Shown in pieces: positions 41,501 to 53,500 of a stretch of 64,000 nt of DNA. The DNA is from Ischnura elegans (lineage: Eukaryota; Arthropoda; Insecta; Odonata; Coenagrionidae): positions 75,388,120 through 75,452,119 of the forward strand of contig NC_060259.1 in assembly GCF_921293095.1 (NCBI RefSeq), given 5' to 3'. How positions within the stretch are numbered: position 1 is the first letter of the stretch; each line of letters begins with the position of its first letter. The position numbers and the translations under genes are program-made. Below the pieces are notes generated by a model. That model had not been told where the DNA came from. It saw nothing but the letters and a program-made list of their open reading frames with translations, and searched no databases.

Positions 41501-44500
41501 GGGTCCCGATTCATTCCCTATTAGGGCAATGTAAAAATTATCCGTATTTAGTGTTTCCGCATTTAGCGTTTTTCCGCATTTATGGTTGTAAAAAGTTTTC
41601 CCGCACAAGATTATTTTGCCCGATTTAACGTTTTTTCATGACGGCTCATGCAAATGATTATCCAAATCTTCGAATTTCTGCTCATCAACAAGAAGAGTCT
41701 CATGAAAGTTTACCAAGAGTCAATAGAATCTACCGGGGAACGCTTCTTCAACTGCTTTCTTCCGCGAGCGCAGCGCTGGGACCTTCAACTCGCAAGCTAG
41801 GTGATTTGTCTTCTCGTAATGTTTCGCTCCCCTTCTGATCCAAACACCAGACACTTTTTGTATGAGATCCGATCTAATGGAGCAAATTCATCCCTTAATA
41901 ACTTCTTAACTACCTTATCCTGCACTTCGTGAACTTCGATGATACGTGACGACTGATGACACGAGTTATACTCCGAGGGCCGCTACAATGATGGTTTCCT
42001 CGTAATGTTTTCAACTGACAGCTTATGCCCCTTTCAACTCTACTCTCTACGGGTGGTCCATTGTTAGCCCAATATTTTTCCAGTCGGCTACTTTCTCTTT
42101 TCAAAAGAGGCCCAATATCATTTGCGCAGTTCACTAGAAGATTCTTTTTATAATCCATTCCAAGGTCAGTTTCCACGGAGGAACAGCGAAAGAACCGAGG
42201 AAGTGTTTCCCCTGTCATGATCGTGAGTGAAAGCATTTTTTCCTAACGGAACAACATTATTTTACATCGTAATTTAGATATCCCGGAGCCCATATACCAA
42301 CATGCGGCTGGTTGATATCGCTGCCGGTTCAAAGATATTTATCTGGTGCTATTTTATGTGAAAAGCGAATGACAATGGGAGTTTTGACGAACTATCACGG
42401 TCCATGACTCTAAATAAATCGCTCATGCTGAAAAAAATAACCGCATAACCACGGTAAAATAGATGAGCGCGGAAAAATACGAAAATCCAGCAGGTCCAGA
42501 AATCCCTTGGTGGTTGACTGCGACATCATAACTCGGACGAAATTGACAAACTCGGGAGGCACTGACAATTTTTCAGATGAAATCCAGTTCTATTGAAGAT
42601 TAAAACTTTTCACTTAACAGAGTTTAGCTAATCGTTATTCAAGGTCCAACCAAATTTTATTAAAAGCTGCCAAGAAACGGTGAGTCGGAGTCAAGGTGAT
42701 CAGCGCGCCGCGTACCTAAGCAACTTCTCCCGGCTCCATTCGTCCTGTATGAGGCCGCGGATATGACAACGAGTCTGGTGTTGTCATCGAGTTGAATCAC
42801 CATCGACTTGTACGCATACTAGAAAAAAGATTCTCCATTTTTGGATGGCCTCGAAATCCAAAATGTGCGCACAGGAGGCTCATAAATCGCTCGTTTCGCC
42901 GAGGCAACAGAAAACGTTAAATTGGCAAAATTCCAGTAAATCTCCCTTTTCCTAGATATTCGGTAGTTTAGAATTCGGGATTAGCGATCTTCTGCTGTCC
43001 CTTTATTTCACTCATCTTCATTGATGAAATGACGATTTTTGCGAGTACCTACTTACACCTTTTTTATTATATTAGAAATGCTATAGTCACCTACATGTCA
43101 CTTTTACAGAAAAAATTTTAAATTTTCTTCGAGGCCACTGAAATATGCGTAAAATGGAATCACTAATTTCCATAATAATATTCCGTGTGGGAATGCTTTT
43201 AAGTTGATGAATATTATAATTTTCTTAAAATATTTCATTGAAACAATTGTCATCTTCTGATCATTACTTATTTTTACTACCCATTTTTTTAGCTGATTCC
43301 TGAAAAGTATTATCCAACCTTCATAGGGCAAAGAACATTTCATTAAAGAATTTTTTGCTGCATTCAGCACCATTTAGTTACTTAAAATAATACTTTTTAT
43401 TCATAAAATGCCATTCCAATCATTACAGACCCTAAAACCTGAAAAAAATGGCAGGTCCTCATTTAGTGTTTTTCCGCATTTAGTGTTTTAAATTGTGTCC
43501 CCGCTGAAAAACCTTAAATCAGGATTCTACTGTAGTTGGAAAAATGCAATGGAGACTTAGATTTCTGCCTTCACCCACGGTACACCCATGCCTCACCTAG
43601 CGCAATGTCGGTAGTGCAAAATCGTTCCTCAGGGAAACATCCCAACGCTGTGTAGCCTAATCAAATACCTTTAACACTCTCTTCATAAAATGTGAACTTG
43701 CGCTACGTAAACACGAAATTGCTATCATTTTACGCAGATAAATAGTATTGCTGGCCTCAAATCTTCTTCTTTGTTTATATTTTAATCGAAATCCATTGTT
43801 GAGCAATGGCCAAAAGCATTACTCATCATGCCGTCCAGATAGCCGGCCTATCAAAGCCATTTATCTCGCCTCCTTATGAGAATGACATTAGTGAATTTAG
43901 ATCATTAATTTGGTGTTGAGCTAGTGGAAATGAGATTTTTGAAAGCAATACTGTTTGAGACGTAATTTTTGCCATCATAGGTTATTGGGCGAATTGACTT
44001 CAACGTAGAGGGTCTACGCCTCAAGCCTTCAAGGCCATCGGTATTCATGGGGGAGAAATAGAGCGGTGCCCGAGTTGCGTATGAATAGCATCAACACATA
44101 GAAGTGTCCGCTAGAGAGTCTCAAACACAATGGCTTCATTCCCTCCCAGCATCTGTCGGCCCTCTGCATCTCAAGAATAGAGTGCAGCAGTTGCCCAGCA
44201 GAAAGTGATTTCGATAGAGCCATACGGAAGACAAACCAAGGGAACAATGACAAAAAATAGGAATGGGGGTAGAAAAAATCAAGAAGCTATCACGAAAAAG
44301 CATAAACCTAGAAGAGAAATTTAATTTTGGACAATGACCGCAGCGGAGAAAGCAAGGATAGAGGCCTTTGAAATGTGGTGCTACAGAAGAATGATGAAAA
44401 TCAAATGGATTGACCGAGTTAGTAACGAGGAAGTCCTAAGAAGGGTAGGAGAGAAGAGAAGCCTCATGAAAACCTTAATAAGAAGACGGAACAACCTTAT

Positions 44501-47500
44501 AGGCCACATCTTGAGACATGATGGCCTGATGAAGACAATCGTCGAAGGGCAAGTGGAAGGCAAGAATGGAAAAGGAAGACCTCGGACAAAATATATGGAA
44601 CAAGTAAAGAGAGATGTGAAAGAGAAGAATTACGTAGGTGTGAAAAGATTAGCTGATAGGAGAACTGAGTGGAGAGCTGCGTCAAACCAATCCTAGGATT
44701 GTTGACCAGTGATGATGATGATGTTTAAACTAGAGATGGGTCAAATAGCAGATTTCTCTAATTAAATCATACCTCGGATGTTCGAATATCTCAAATTTGG
44801 AATGCATCGAATACTAGAATTGCGCAAAGCATACTAAACGTTCATTTTCAGATTTTTCCCCCCGATCATTTTCAATCCCCCACGTTGAACGATATCTGTT
44901 CACCACTCTTTTCTGCGAATTTGATGTAGTTCGTCAACTTGTCTAATACAGTACCGCATGCACAAAACGACTAGAGTCATCTACGTTGTTTCCGAGTCAA
45001 CTACTACCAACGTGCGTGCGACAGTGTATGGTGCAAAATTCAAAGTATTCGAGTATTCGAGATACTACTTTCAGCATAATTATTCGAGATCTCGAGTATC
45101 AAATACTTTCTGGTATTCGAGGTATTCGCGGATACTATTCACACATCTCTAATTATTAGCATGAAAACATGAGTTAAAAAAGGGACCTTACACACCTCAA
45201 ATTCATGCTGGAATCCATAATCTGAGTCACGATGTCTCTCAATAAAAGCAGCCACCAAATTCTCTTTTGCAATGGGCGTCATGTCTGGTGGACTCGATGA
45301 CACCAATACATGTCCACCACGCAAGCCTCGGCAGAGATGCCTGAAAATTATAAATTAGTACATCAATTTTTAGCCTACACAGTAATTCAAGGCAATTCAT
45401 CCAAATAATAATAACAACAATTTCATTGTTCCTAGAGATTACATGTACATGTGACAATGGAAGTCATAAAAAAAGAAAAAAATAATAGATATGAAGTAAA
45501 ACACTAAGCACTCTCCACATAAAAATTTATTAAACTACAGTCAACATGTTTGGCTGCACTGCAGCATTATCAAGACTCAAAGTCAAAGACAAGTCTTGAT
45601 AATGCCGCAGTGCAGTGAAACATGTCGCCTGTAGTTTAATAAATTTTAATGTGGAAAGTGCTAAGTGTTTTACTTCATATCTCATAATGGATCTCCACAA
45701 AGTATCTGCCTCATCCATCCAATTCATTAAAAAATAATAGTTACAATAAATTAGGTATAGGAATAGTTACAAAATTTTAGTAGCAGATGGACAAAAATTA
45801 GTGACAGCCCAACATGAAATCCTTCAGGCTAGTACCTGTTGCTCATTAAATACTTCTTCGGAGCATTCTTAAATGGTACAGGAGGAAGACATTTGATATT
45901 ATGTGGTAATTTGTCACAGATTTTGAATGGTCATAATTTGATCTCACTGCTGTTCATTTTAGCCATGTTTTCTTTTTCATACATATGATACAACTACTAA
46001 TCACATTTACTGCTCCTTATACAACTGCAAATAGACCTGAATTCTGATAAAAGTACCATACACCCTCACTTTTTTCTTTAATAAATCCAATATCATGTAA
46101 ATACCTGATCTTTTTCAGGGGTAACTGTAGCTCCCACAGCCTTTCTCCCTTCAGAAGCAGGCCATTAAAACAATGATATGAATTTCACCTTACCCTCAAT
46201 GTGACATATACAGCTGACTCCCAATTATCCGGCTGCGGTTAATCCGGGTTTTGGATTATCCGTGCATGATTTTTACTCTCGCTCAATTTTATCCACGATC
46301 TTTATAAAAAAAAATAAAATCGAAAGCAAAATCATTGGAATTTCTGCATTAATGCTAGGATACATCAGGATTATTATTTCCGTTAGAATCCCCTTCGTAA
46401 AATGGAAGCAATCGTGTGCTAGCTGCATTCACGGGAGCAGGCCGCGCTCGAAATGACACTGCTTAAATACCTGCGATGATAAAAAATTTTTCCCATGCCT
46501 ATGTTTGCAGCAATTAACATTAGTGAAAAACTTGTCGCCGAATGATCAAAATGAAAACTATAAAATATACTGCCGTAACAAAGTATCGAACCCGAGCCCC
46601 CCGGTAGAGAGCCGGACCCGCTCACCTCCAGACCAACTGACCGTGATGGAGGGATGGCTCTATTTTGGAATTATATAATGCTTGTTAAAAATACCGCTCA
46701 AAAATTAATTAATTACAGCCAAACCATGGCCCATTCAATGGAACCACAATCAGTTCAGAGATGTGTTCGCCATTCCGAATGCCATAAAAAATACGGCATT
46801 GAAAAAGGCGGAGCAAGGTACGTGGTCTCCCCTTGTAAGTGAAAGTTTGGGTTATTCGTGTTTTCAGATTAATCGTGCCATCTCTCCCCATCATTAGCCC
46901 GGATATTCGGGAGAGTACTGCATCTCATACAAGTGATGAACCCCACAATCTTTAATTATCTAAACAGACCCAACATCTGCAGGCTGCCTTTGACCAAGCC
47001 CACTCAAAACTGCAATAGAAATCTACAGGATTACCACACACTCACCTGAATGAATTTCTTAGAGTCATCTCCACTCCCTGAGCCTCCGCCACTTGCTTCG
47101 TATATCGCTGAAGTAAACAAATGGCTAGGAGAAGAATAAGCACCACAAAAATTATGGCACACAACACTTGCAAGATGATGGAAACCAGTTGAGATGATGA
47201 CTCGGCTATTATCACCTGAGGACCCGGATTCAATTGAGGAAAATAATCGCTGTACGCTGTATAGACACTGTTGTTAGGCCCAAGAACTGAAAAATAATTG
47301 TAAGAGAGTAAATAGTAGCAATGAAAGTAGGTGAGTAATACATTCACCTCAAACTATGTAAATACCCTAACATATGTAGTTTTTTCATTTTTCTTTTGAT
47401 TTACATGTGTGCATTAAAATGTTTAAATATTTGTTGAAATAATATCTCATATTTACATGACATTAATTTATATTTTATTTAACCAATATGGCAGGGGTAA

Positions 47501-50500
47501 AGTCTGAGCAATGGCAGTTCACTCCTGCATGAACTTCATCAAAAGAACATTTTTTTATAATATGAATGACAAATTCTGGCGGTCATGATAGTTTAACATT
47601 GAAGCAATACATCATATTAGCATGGCCTGGAGTAATTAGCACATCCAAAGACTATTATAAAAAGCCTACCTCATGTATTTCTAATGGGGAGAGCAGGAAA
47701 ACAAGAATGGGAGAAAAATGTAAGGGCATAAATATTTTTTAAATTAATTTATGAGTTTCCACAAAACTTTATTTCTGGATTATTAAGAATGTTATATCTA
47801 GATAAGAAAATAAGTTTTGGCCAAGAAATTTGAGAACAGTTAATAAACAATGTTCGAAGAATTTACATAATAAAAACAGGAGAGGGAATTGCAAGGCTCT
47901 TGGTTTTTTTTAAGTAGATGAACTGTAAGGTGAAGCATGACACGTTTATAACGCAAGGGGGGTGCTCAACTTGGTCACATAAAAGACTTCAACCTCAGTA
48001 AAGAAGTAGCTTCCCATCAAGCAATTCAGGATTGCAAGAAATACATGCACAGGAAAATTCCTGCAACATTTATTCCACACTAAGCAAGACTGATTAAAAT
48101 ACATGGCCCAATGAAATAGAAGAAAGTAACATTTGAAACTCATACTGAACTTAATTTAAGCAGGAGCTACATTTAGGATGAAAAAAAGATGTATTTTAAA
48201 TTAGGGATGGTTGGATCGGATACCTCAGATCCAAATATCCGCGGATATTGCCCTTCATCAAATACATCGGATCCAAACTTGCGGAAGACATTGGATCTGG
48301 ATCCGAAATTCTAAATAATAGCTTCAGTGAATGCAACGCCCCAAAACTTGGGGCGTTAACAATAAGGGTGGAAAGAGTTCCGATTCTATTTTCGAATGCG
48401 CCGTCGCATGCGATTCTTGTCCTACTCATGAACCGTTTTGCTTGAAAGCTCTCGCAGAGGTTACATAGGAGAATTTCAGCCGTGGAAAATAAAAAAGGCA
48501 AAATACGAATGGCACAAAGGGCGACTCTTCCCAAAAGATTGAACAATCATCAGGGGAACCTCAGCGTCAGGAATTTGAAAATGCATTTGGATCCGAAAAT
48601 ATCCAACCCGAAAGATGCGGCCCCGAAAATCAAGGATCTGATCCGATCCGAATCAGGATACGAAAAAAATCCTGGATCCGTCCATCCCTATTTTAAATTC
48701 CTTTTGGAATCAAATCAATGCAAGAAGAGGCACCAATTATGCAAAACGGCAGGGCATTAAACATACCTGTGATTTCAACAAATCCTGTGTAATTACTTTT
48801 CAGATCCAGCTGCCCATCTTGTACCCTTGTCATGTAAGGCCTGCTTGATCTGAGTTCTCTCAGCACTCTTGAAATTATCGAATCCACTGAGGAACTCAAA
48901 GGAGGTCCAGCGGTGGTTACAGTCTCCGAAAGGAAGGCAGCTGGAGGTTCGGCAGTACTAGGTGGATTCGTTTCAGTCTTGATAACTTCAAAGGTTGTCG
49001 CTGGTGCAGGCGTGGTGGTTTGAGTGATGGGATGCTGTGTTTTGGGTGCAGACGTGGGAGGGGTTGAAGGGGTGGTCGTGGGAGCATTCGAAGAGACGTA
49101 CGCAGTTGTGGGTGGATGGGTTGGGAGGGGCGCAAAGCTAGTGGTCGCTTCCTCAGGAGGAGGCTGTGTAGCCAAACAAGCTCGGCACTGACTTGTCTCC
49201 ACGTTTGATGTGATACCATCACCAAGGAAAATTTCACTCGCAAGCTTATCACTGAAAATAAAGAGGAAGTTTGGTAAAAAAAAATTTAGCACAATTACAT
49301 CACCACGCTAAAGCAAAGTAATACAGGGGCGCAGCTAGAAATTAAGGCTAGGGGGGGTTTCAGGCGCAACTAATACTGGGGTGCCTGGGGTGTGGTATAC
49401 CCTCCAAGGTAAGCAGTAGGTGCGGGGGCCCTCCGCAAGAAAAAAAGTTAAGATAAATGGTTCAAAACTTTGAGTTTTACGGCCTTCTGAGGGATATTTT
49501 TGTTAATAATCACACAATTCTATAAGCAATATTAATCCAATTAAGTAAAATAGATTTAACTAAAAATTTCTGTGAGCCCTGGGGGGGGGTTTTATCCCCC
49601 AAAACACCCCCCTCGCTGCACCACTGATGTAACATATATTGGGAACCCTTGCCTTACAATATTGATCAAATTATGTAGCCAAAAGGGAGCCCCAGCAAAA
49701 AGTATGGAGACCTTGATGTTTTACATGTTTGATGTTGATTCTCTGATATAATTGAATCACTTTCCACTCCTAATTCCTTTAGCCAGAACGATAAGCAAGA
49801 GAAAAGGACTTCCACAGGTAATAAAACTATGTATTTAGCGATGCCACCAACCACTAATCAGGGTAACACCATAAGTTAATTTGGTGCTGACCCCCAATTT
49901 ATAGGTAAAGGTATTCTTTCTGTGAGTATAAAAGACTGAATACAGATATTCTTTTATTTTTTCTAAAATGTCCTCGAGGGAGTAAGCACCAGAATATTAT
50001 GATCATTCCCTGAGATTACTGAATAGCCTCAATAAAATATAGCTCACCTCTCAAACATTTCTGCAACATATGCACCTCCTTTCTTGTTATGGACATCATC
50101 ATATGTTGTAATCAGCACATCTTGTGGGGCTGGGAGGAACGTAGTGGTTTGTTGAGGTTCCAACTTGATGAGAATTATTCTAAAAAGGAAAAATAAATTA
50201 ATGCCTGAAATAACTGTAATCATGAAATAACTATGTACATACTAACTACAAATAATCCTGATAAATACCAACCTATAGCAACAAATAGGGCCATTTCTTT
50301 CCGAGACTCGAGGTAAAAATAATTTAATAAGCCCTTGCTCTTCAATCTTTTTCCATCTGATATCTTTCAGCTTATCTGGTGTTGTAGGAGGCATACTACA
50401 TGTTTTGTTCACCTCAGGCCCAGGGGTTCTGCTACGAGTGAAACCTGATACCTGTAACAAAAACCAACTTACTTCAGGCCTTTGTTTAATCCTTAGCAGT

Positions 50501-53500
50501 ACCTTTACTAGGCTAGACTTTCTTCATATTTGTAGATATTTTCCTATATTTTTTTAAGAGTTTCACATCAACTAGCATATACATATTGATTCACTTGAAA
50601 TTTCATCTTGTATTCAAAGTAAACTCATGCAATGCTCAGCTGTAGTAATCCATTAATACTTAGCCATGCTTACATTCCTGGTGATGATAATCAGCTGATA
50701 CCCAAAAAGCAACCATATATTCTACCCGTAACACCAGATACAATTTTGATGGATCAAAAAAAGCTGATATTTTGCCCTAATAAGAGGCAGTTTGAATATT
50801 CCGAGATTTTTGCTAAAAATGAGTAACTATACACGTTAACCTGAATGATGACATACGACCAAGAAATCTTATCTCATAGCTTAGTTCACCATATTAAAGA
50901 ATTTTTCAAAGCAACTGATGGTTGTGAAGCAGGATTGGGAATCTACAAGAATCATCTAGAGTTAAAAATAGCAAGTGATAATGTACCCAAATATAAAACA
51001 ATGGGAAACCTAGTTCTCTCACCCCCAGGAATCCATCGTACTAAAAGACTATAGGGCTGTACTGGCAATCAAAATCATTAAATACCATATTCACTCCAAA
51101 ATAGAATTTCTATAAAAATTAAAAGGTGAATCAGAAAAAAAGCATGACATTTCATGTTTACACGTCGCATCTGCAATATAAATGACTACTAAGGAATTCT
51201 TTATACAATTAGTTTTTAAAAAGGAACAAATTTGCCATTTCAAAATCCTTAAAACCAAATAAAAACACCTTAAAAAAGTTTGAAGAATCACAAAACGAAA
51301 GACTCCAATAATGAGAATACAGGAGATTTTGCTTTATAAAATCTGAACTCAAGTCGAAATGACTGCAAATTTCTGGTGCAAGGAGCAGTCATTTGAAAAA
51401 AAATTTGAACATCACTATTTTCCTTAGGTTAATCACTGAATTAGTAATTCGATCAGTTAATCAAAGATTAATTTATGGGAATGCTTATGTAAAGCTTACC
51501 TTAACCGTGTAATTGGTATTTGGAGGAATGTCATCAAACAGGATGCTACGGTATTTCTCATCCACACTTTTTGACTTGATTGGTAAAGTTAATCTCCCCC
51601 AATCTCCTTTCTCGTTTTTGTAGATAGAATCACCTTCCAGAATAACCTAGAAAGAAAAAAAATATGAAAATCCAATTCAATGCTAATGGCTGAAATTTGA
51701 AAACGGGTAGAAATTTCTGAATTGTATTAGTACAAACATGCAAATAAGATGACAAATTTCTAATCACAAATAAATGATTTAGAAGAGAGAAAGTATAAAA
51801 CTTCAGTCACTCCATATTTTACAAGCATCAGAAAATGTACGCAGGTTTTTTCCAGTCATTATGCACAAAAGTTGGTAACATTTTTCGTAAAGCAATATGC
51901 CCAACTGCAATTTCTCTCCAACAACCAGCTTCCATTTATGCATTGTGCAGCTATTTAGAAATCGCCTTTTTACCAGAATGTTATTCTTGCTTATGAGAAT
52001 ACATACTCTTGTATATTAGAACAATATCAGACAATGATTTATAATGATACTCGTTAATTTTCATATAATTTTGTCGGTAAAAATGTCCCGATTGTATGAC
52101 AATCAATTTAGTTAAGGTAGCCCATAGGTTACAAGGGGGATTACATATTTTGAGGCTAAGAAATAGAATTTGAAACAAGCACGAAGAATTTCAGACAACA
52201 TCATACACACTCACTGAAATTTAGACCCATTTTTCCCAATCTTAAAAAGAAATTTTTTTATGGCTTTGTCCCAAAAAACTTCATCTTATTCAGTTTCAAA
52301 ATCACATTTTTGAGCACAACTTCTGAAACACTACACAAATGAGCTTAGTATTTAAAGTGTCTCAATAACTCCAAAGGACGATTCGAGCCAAAATTCATTG
52401 ATTTATCTTTTGGAGGCCATCTACACTAATCATTCACTGTAATTATCCTACTGTGGCCTCCACTGAGCCATCATTTGTTGCACATTTAGGTGCCCAGAAG
52501 TTGTGCTAATGAAACCATAGATTATCTGCATAACATTTCAAATGCATTTATGCAAAATAGCATTTCATACAAACTCACCCTGTAGTGCATAATTTTTCCA
52601 TTCATCTGAGTAGGTGGTTCCCATGATACGTAGACAATACTTTTCCGACTTATACTGTCAAACTTACAGGAAACATTAACATTTTTTGGAGGTCCAGGCT
52701 CTGGAATCATTAAAAATAACCCACTTTAGCTCATGAAAAACAAATACAGGAAGGGTAAACAATTGGAGAAAAATTTCTCACAAAATTTAACTCAGAACTT
52801 TTACAAAGAAATGTCAATAAAACAGACTTCTTATGAACTTCCTATATAACAATTACTCTTCCTAAAAGACTGAATGGGAACAATATGACCTTAAATACCT
52901 GATAAAGCCAAACTTGTGAATTACCTCCATCCATCGTTGTTCCATTTACTCCCTTTGTCCAATTCCAACAATGCCGGCCATATTCACTGCAAGCCCTAAC
53001 CTTGAAGTAATATGTAGTGGCTGGTGACAAATTTTCAAATGAGTATGATGGCTTGGAATCTACAGGCGAGTCAGATGTGGGATAGTCAGCTTCTTCCTCA
53101 GTATTATTGTCCTGCAATTTTAGCTCATAGTAATGCACAAGATCTACAATTTCAGGAGGTGGGGCTGACCAGCCAACTGTCACTGAACTACGAGAGACAC
53201 CTTTCACTTCAATATAAGGAACAAACTCAGGATCTGCAATAAAAAGAGTACAGAAAGTAGATTTTAAAAATTGAAGAATTGTTATGGTCACAAAATCATT
53301 TTATTGAGTTTAATATTTTGACACAGAAGAAGGAAGTATAGATATAAAATAAATAAAATGATTTGACAGAGTATTAATTAATGACTTACTCTTTCCACGG
53401 TTTTATTTTATTACAAATTTAAATCCATTCATACTTCATCCACTGTCTGTTCATCCAATGACTCCACTGTTCACCATTAGATGTGTGTGTACTTGAAATA

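Larger units (their letters stand above)
40502..45151. mobile_element. 4.65 kb hAT-like unit, TAGAGATGGGTC family, with nested insertions
   Basis: Left end TAGAGATGGGTCAAATAGC and right end inverse (GATACTATTCACACATCTCTA), with a perfect 8 bp duplication ATTATTAG (40494-40501 and 45152-45159). The left terminus recurs inside at about 40792 and 44731, so the unit is composite. It carries a TA-flanked Tigger-like element (41437-43532) and a LINE end (44330-44720). Repeated phrases of the aactcgaatat / tattcgagatact type mark both subterminal regions. No hAT transposase recognised. It fills most of the intron before D1. Confidence 0.85.
45341..47045 (-). other. Ptp69D intron after the TM exon
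   Basis: 1.7 kb, with the foldback at 45487-45682 and the Tigger-like copy at 46211-46920; remainder AT-rich with nothing recognised. Confidence 0.85.

Noticed and set aside
41638..42236. Transposase genes of the family D Tigger-like element
   Set aside because: Short frames on opposite strands without DDE or CENP-B-like motifs.
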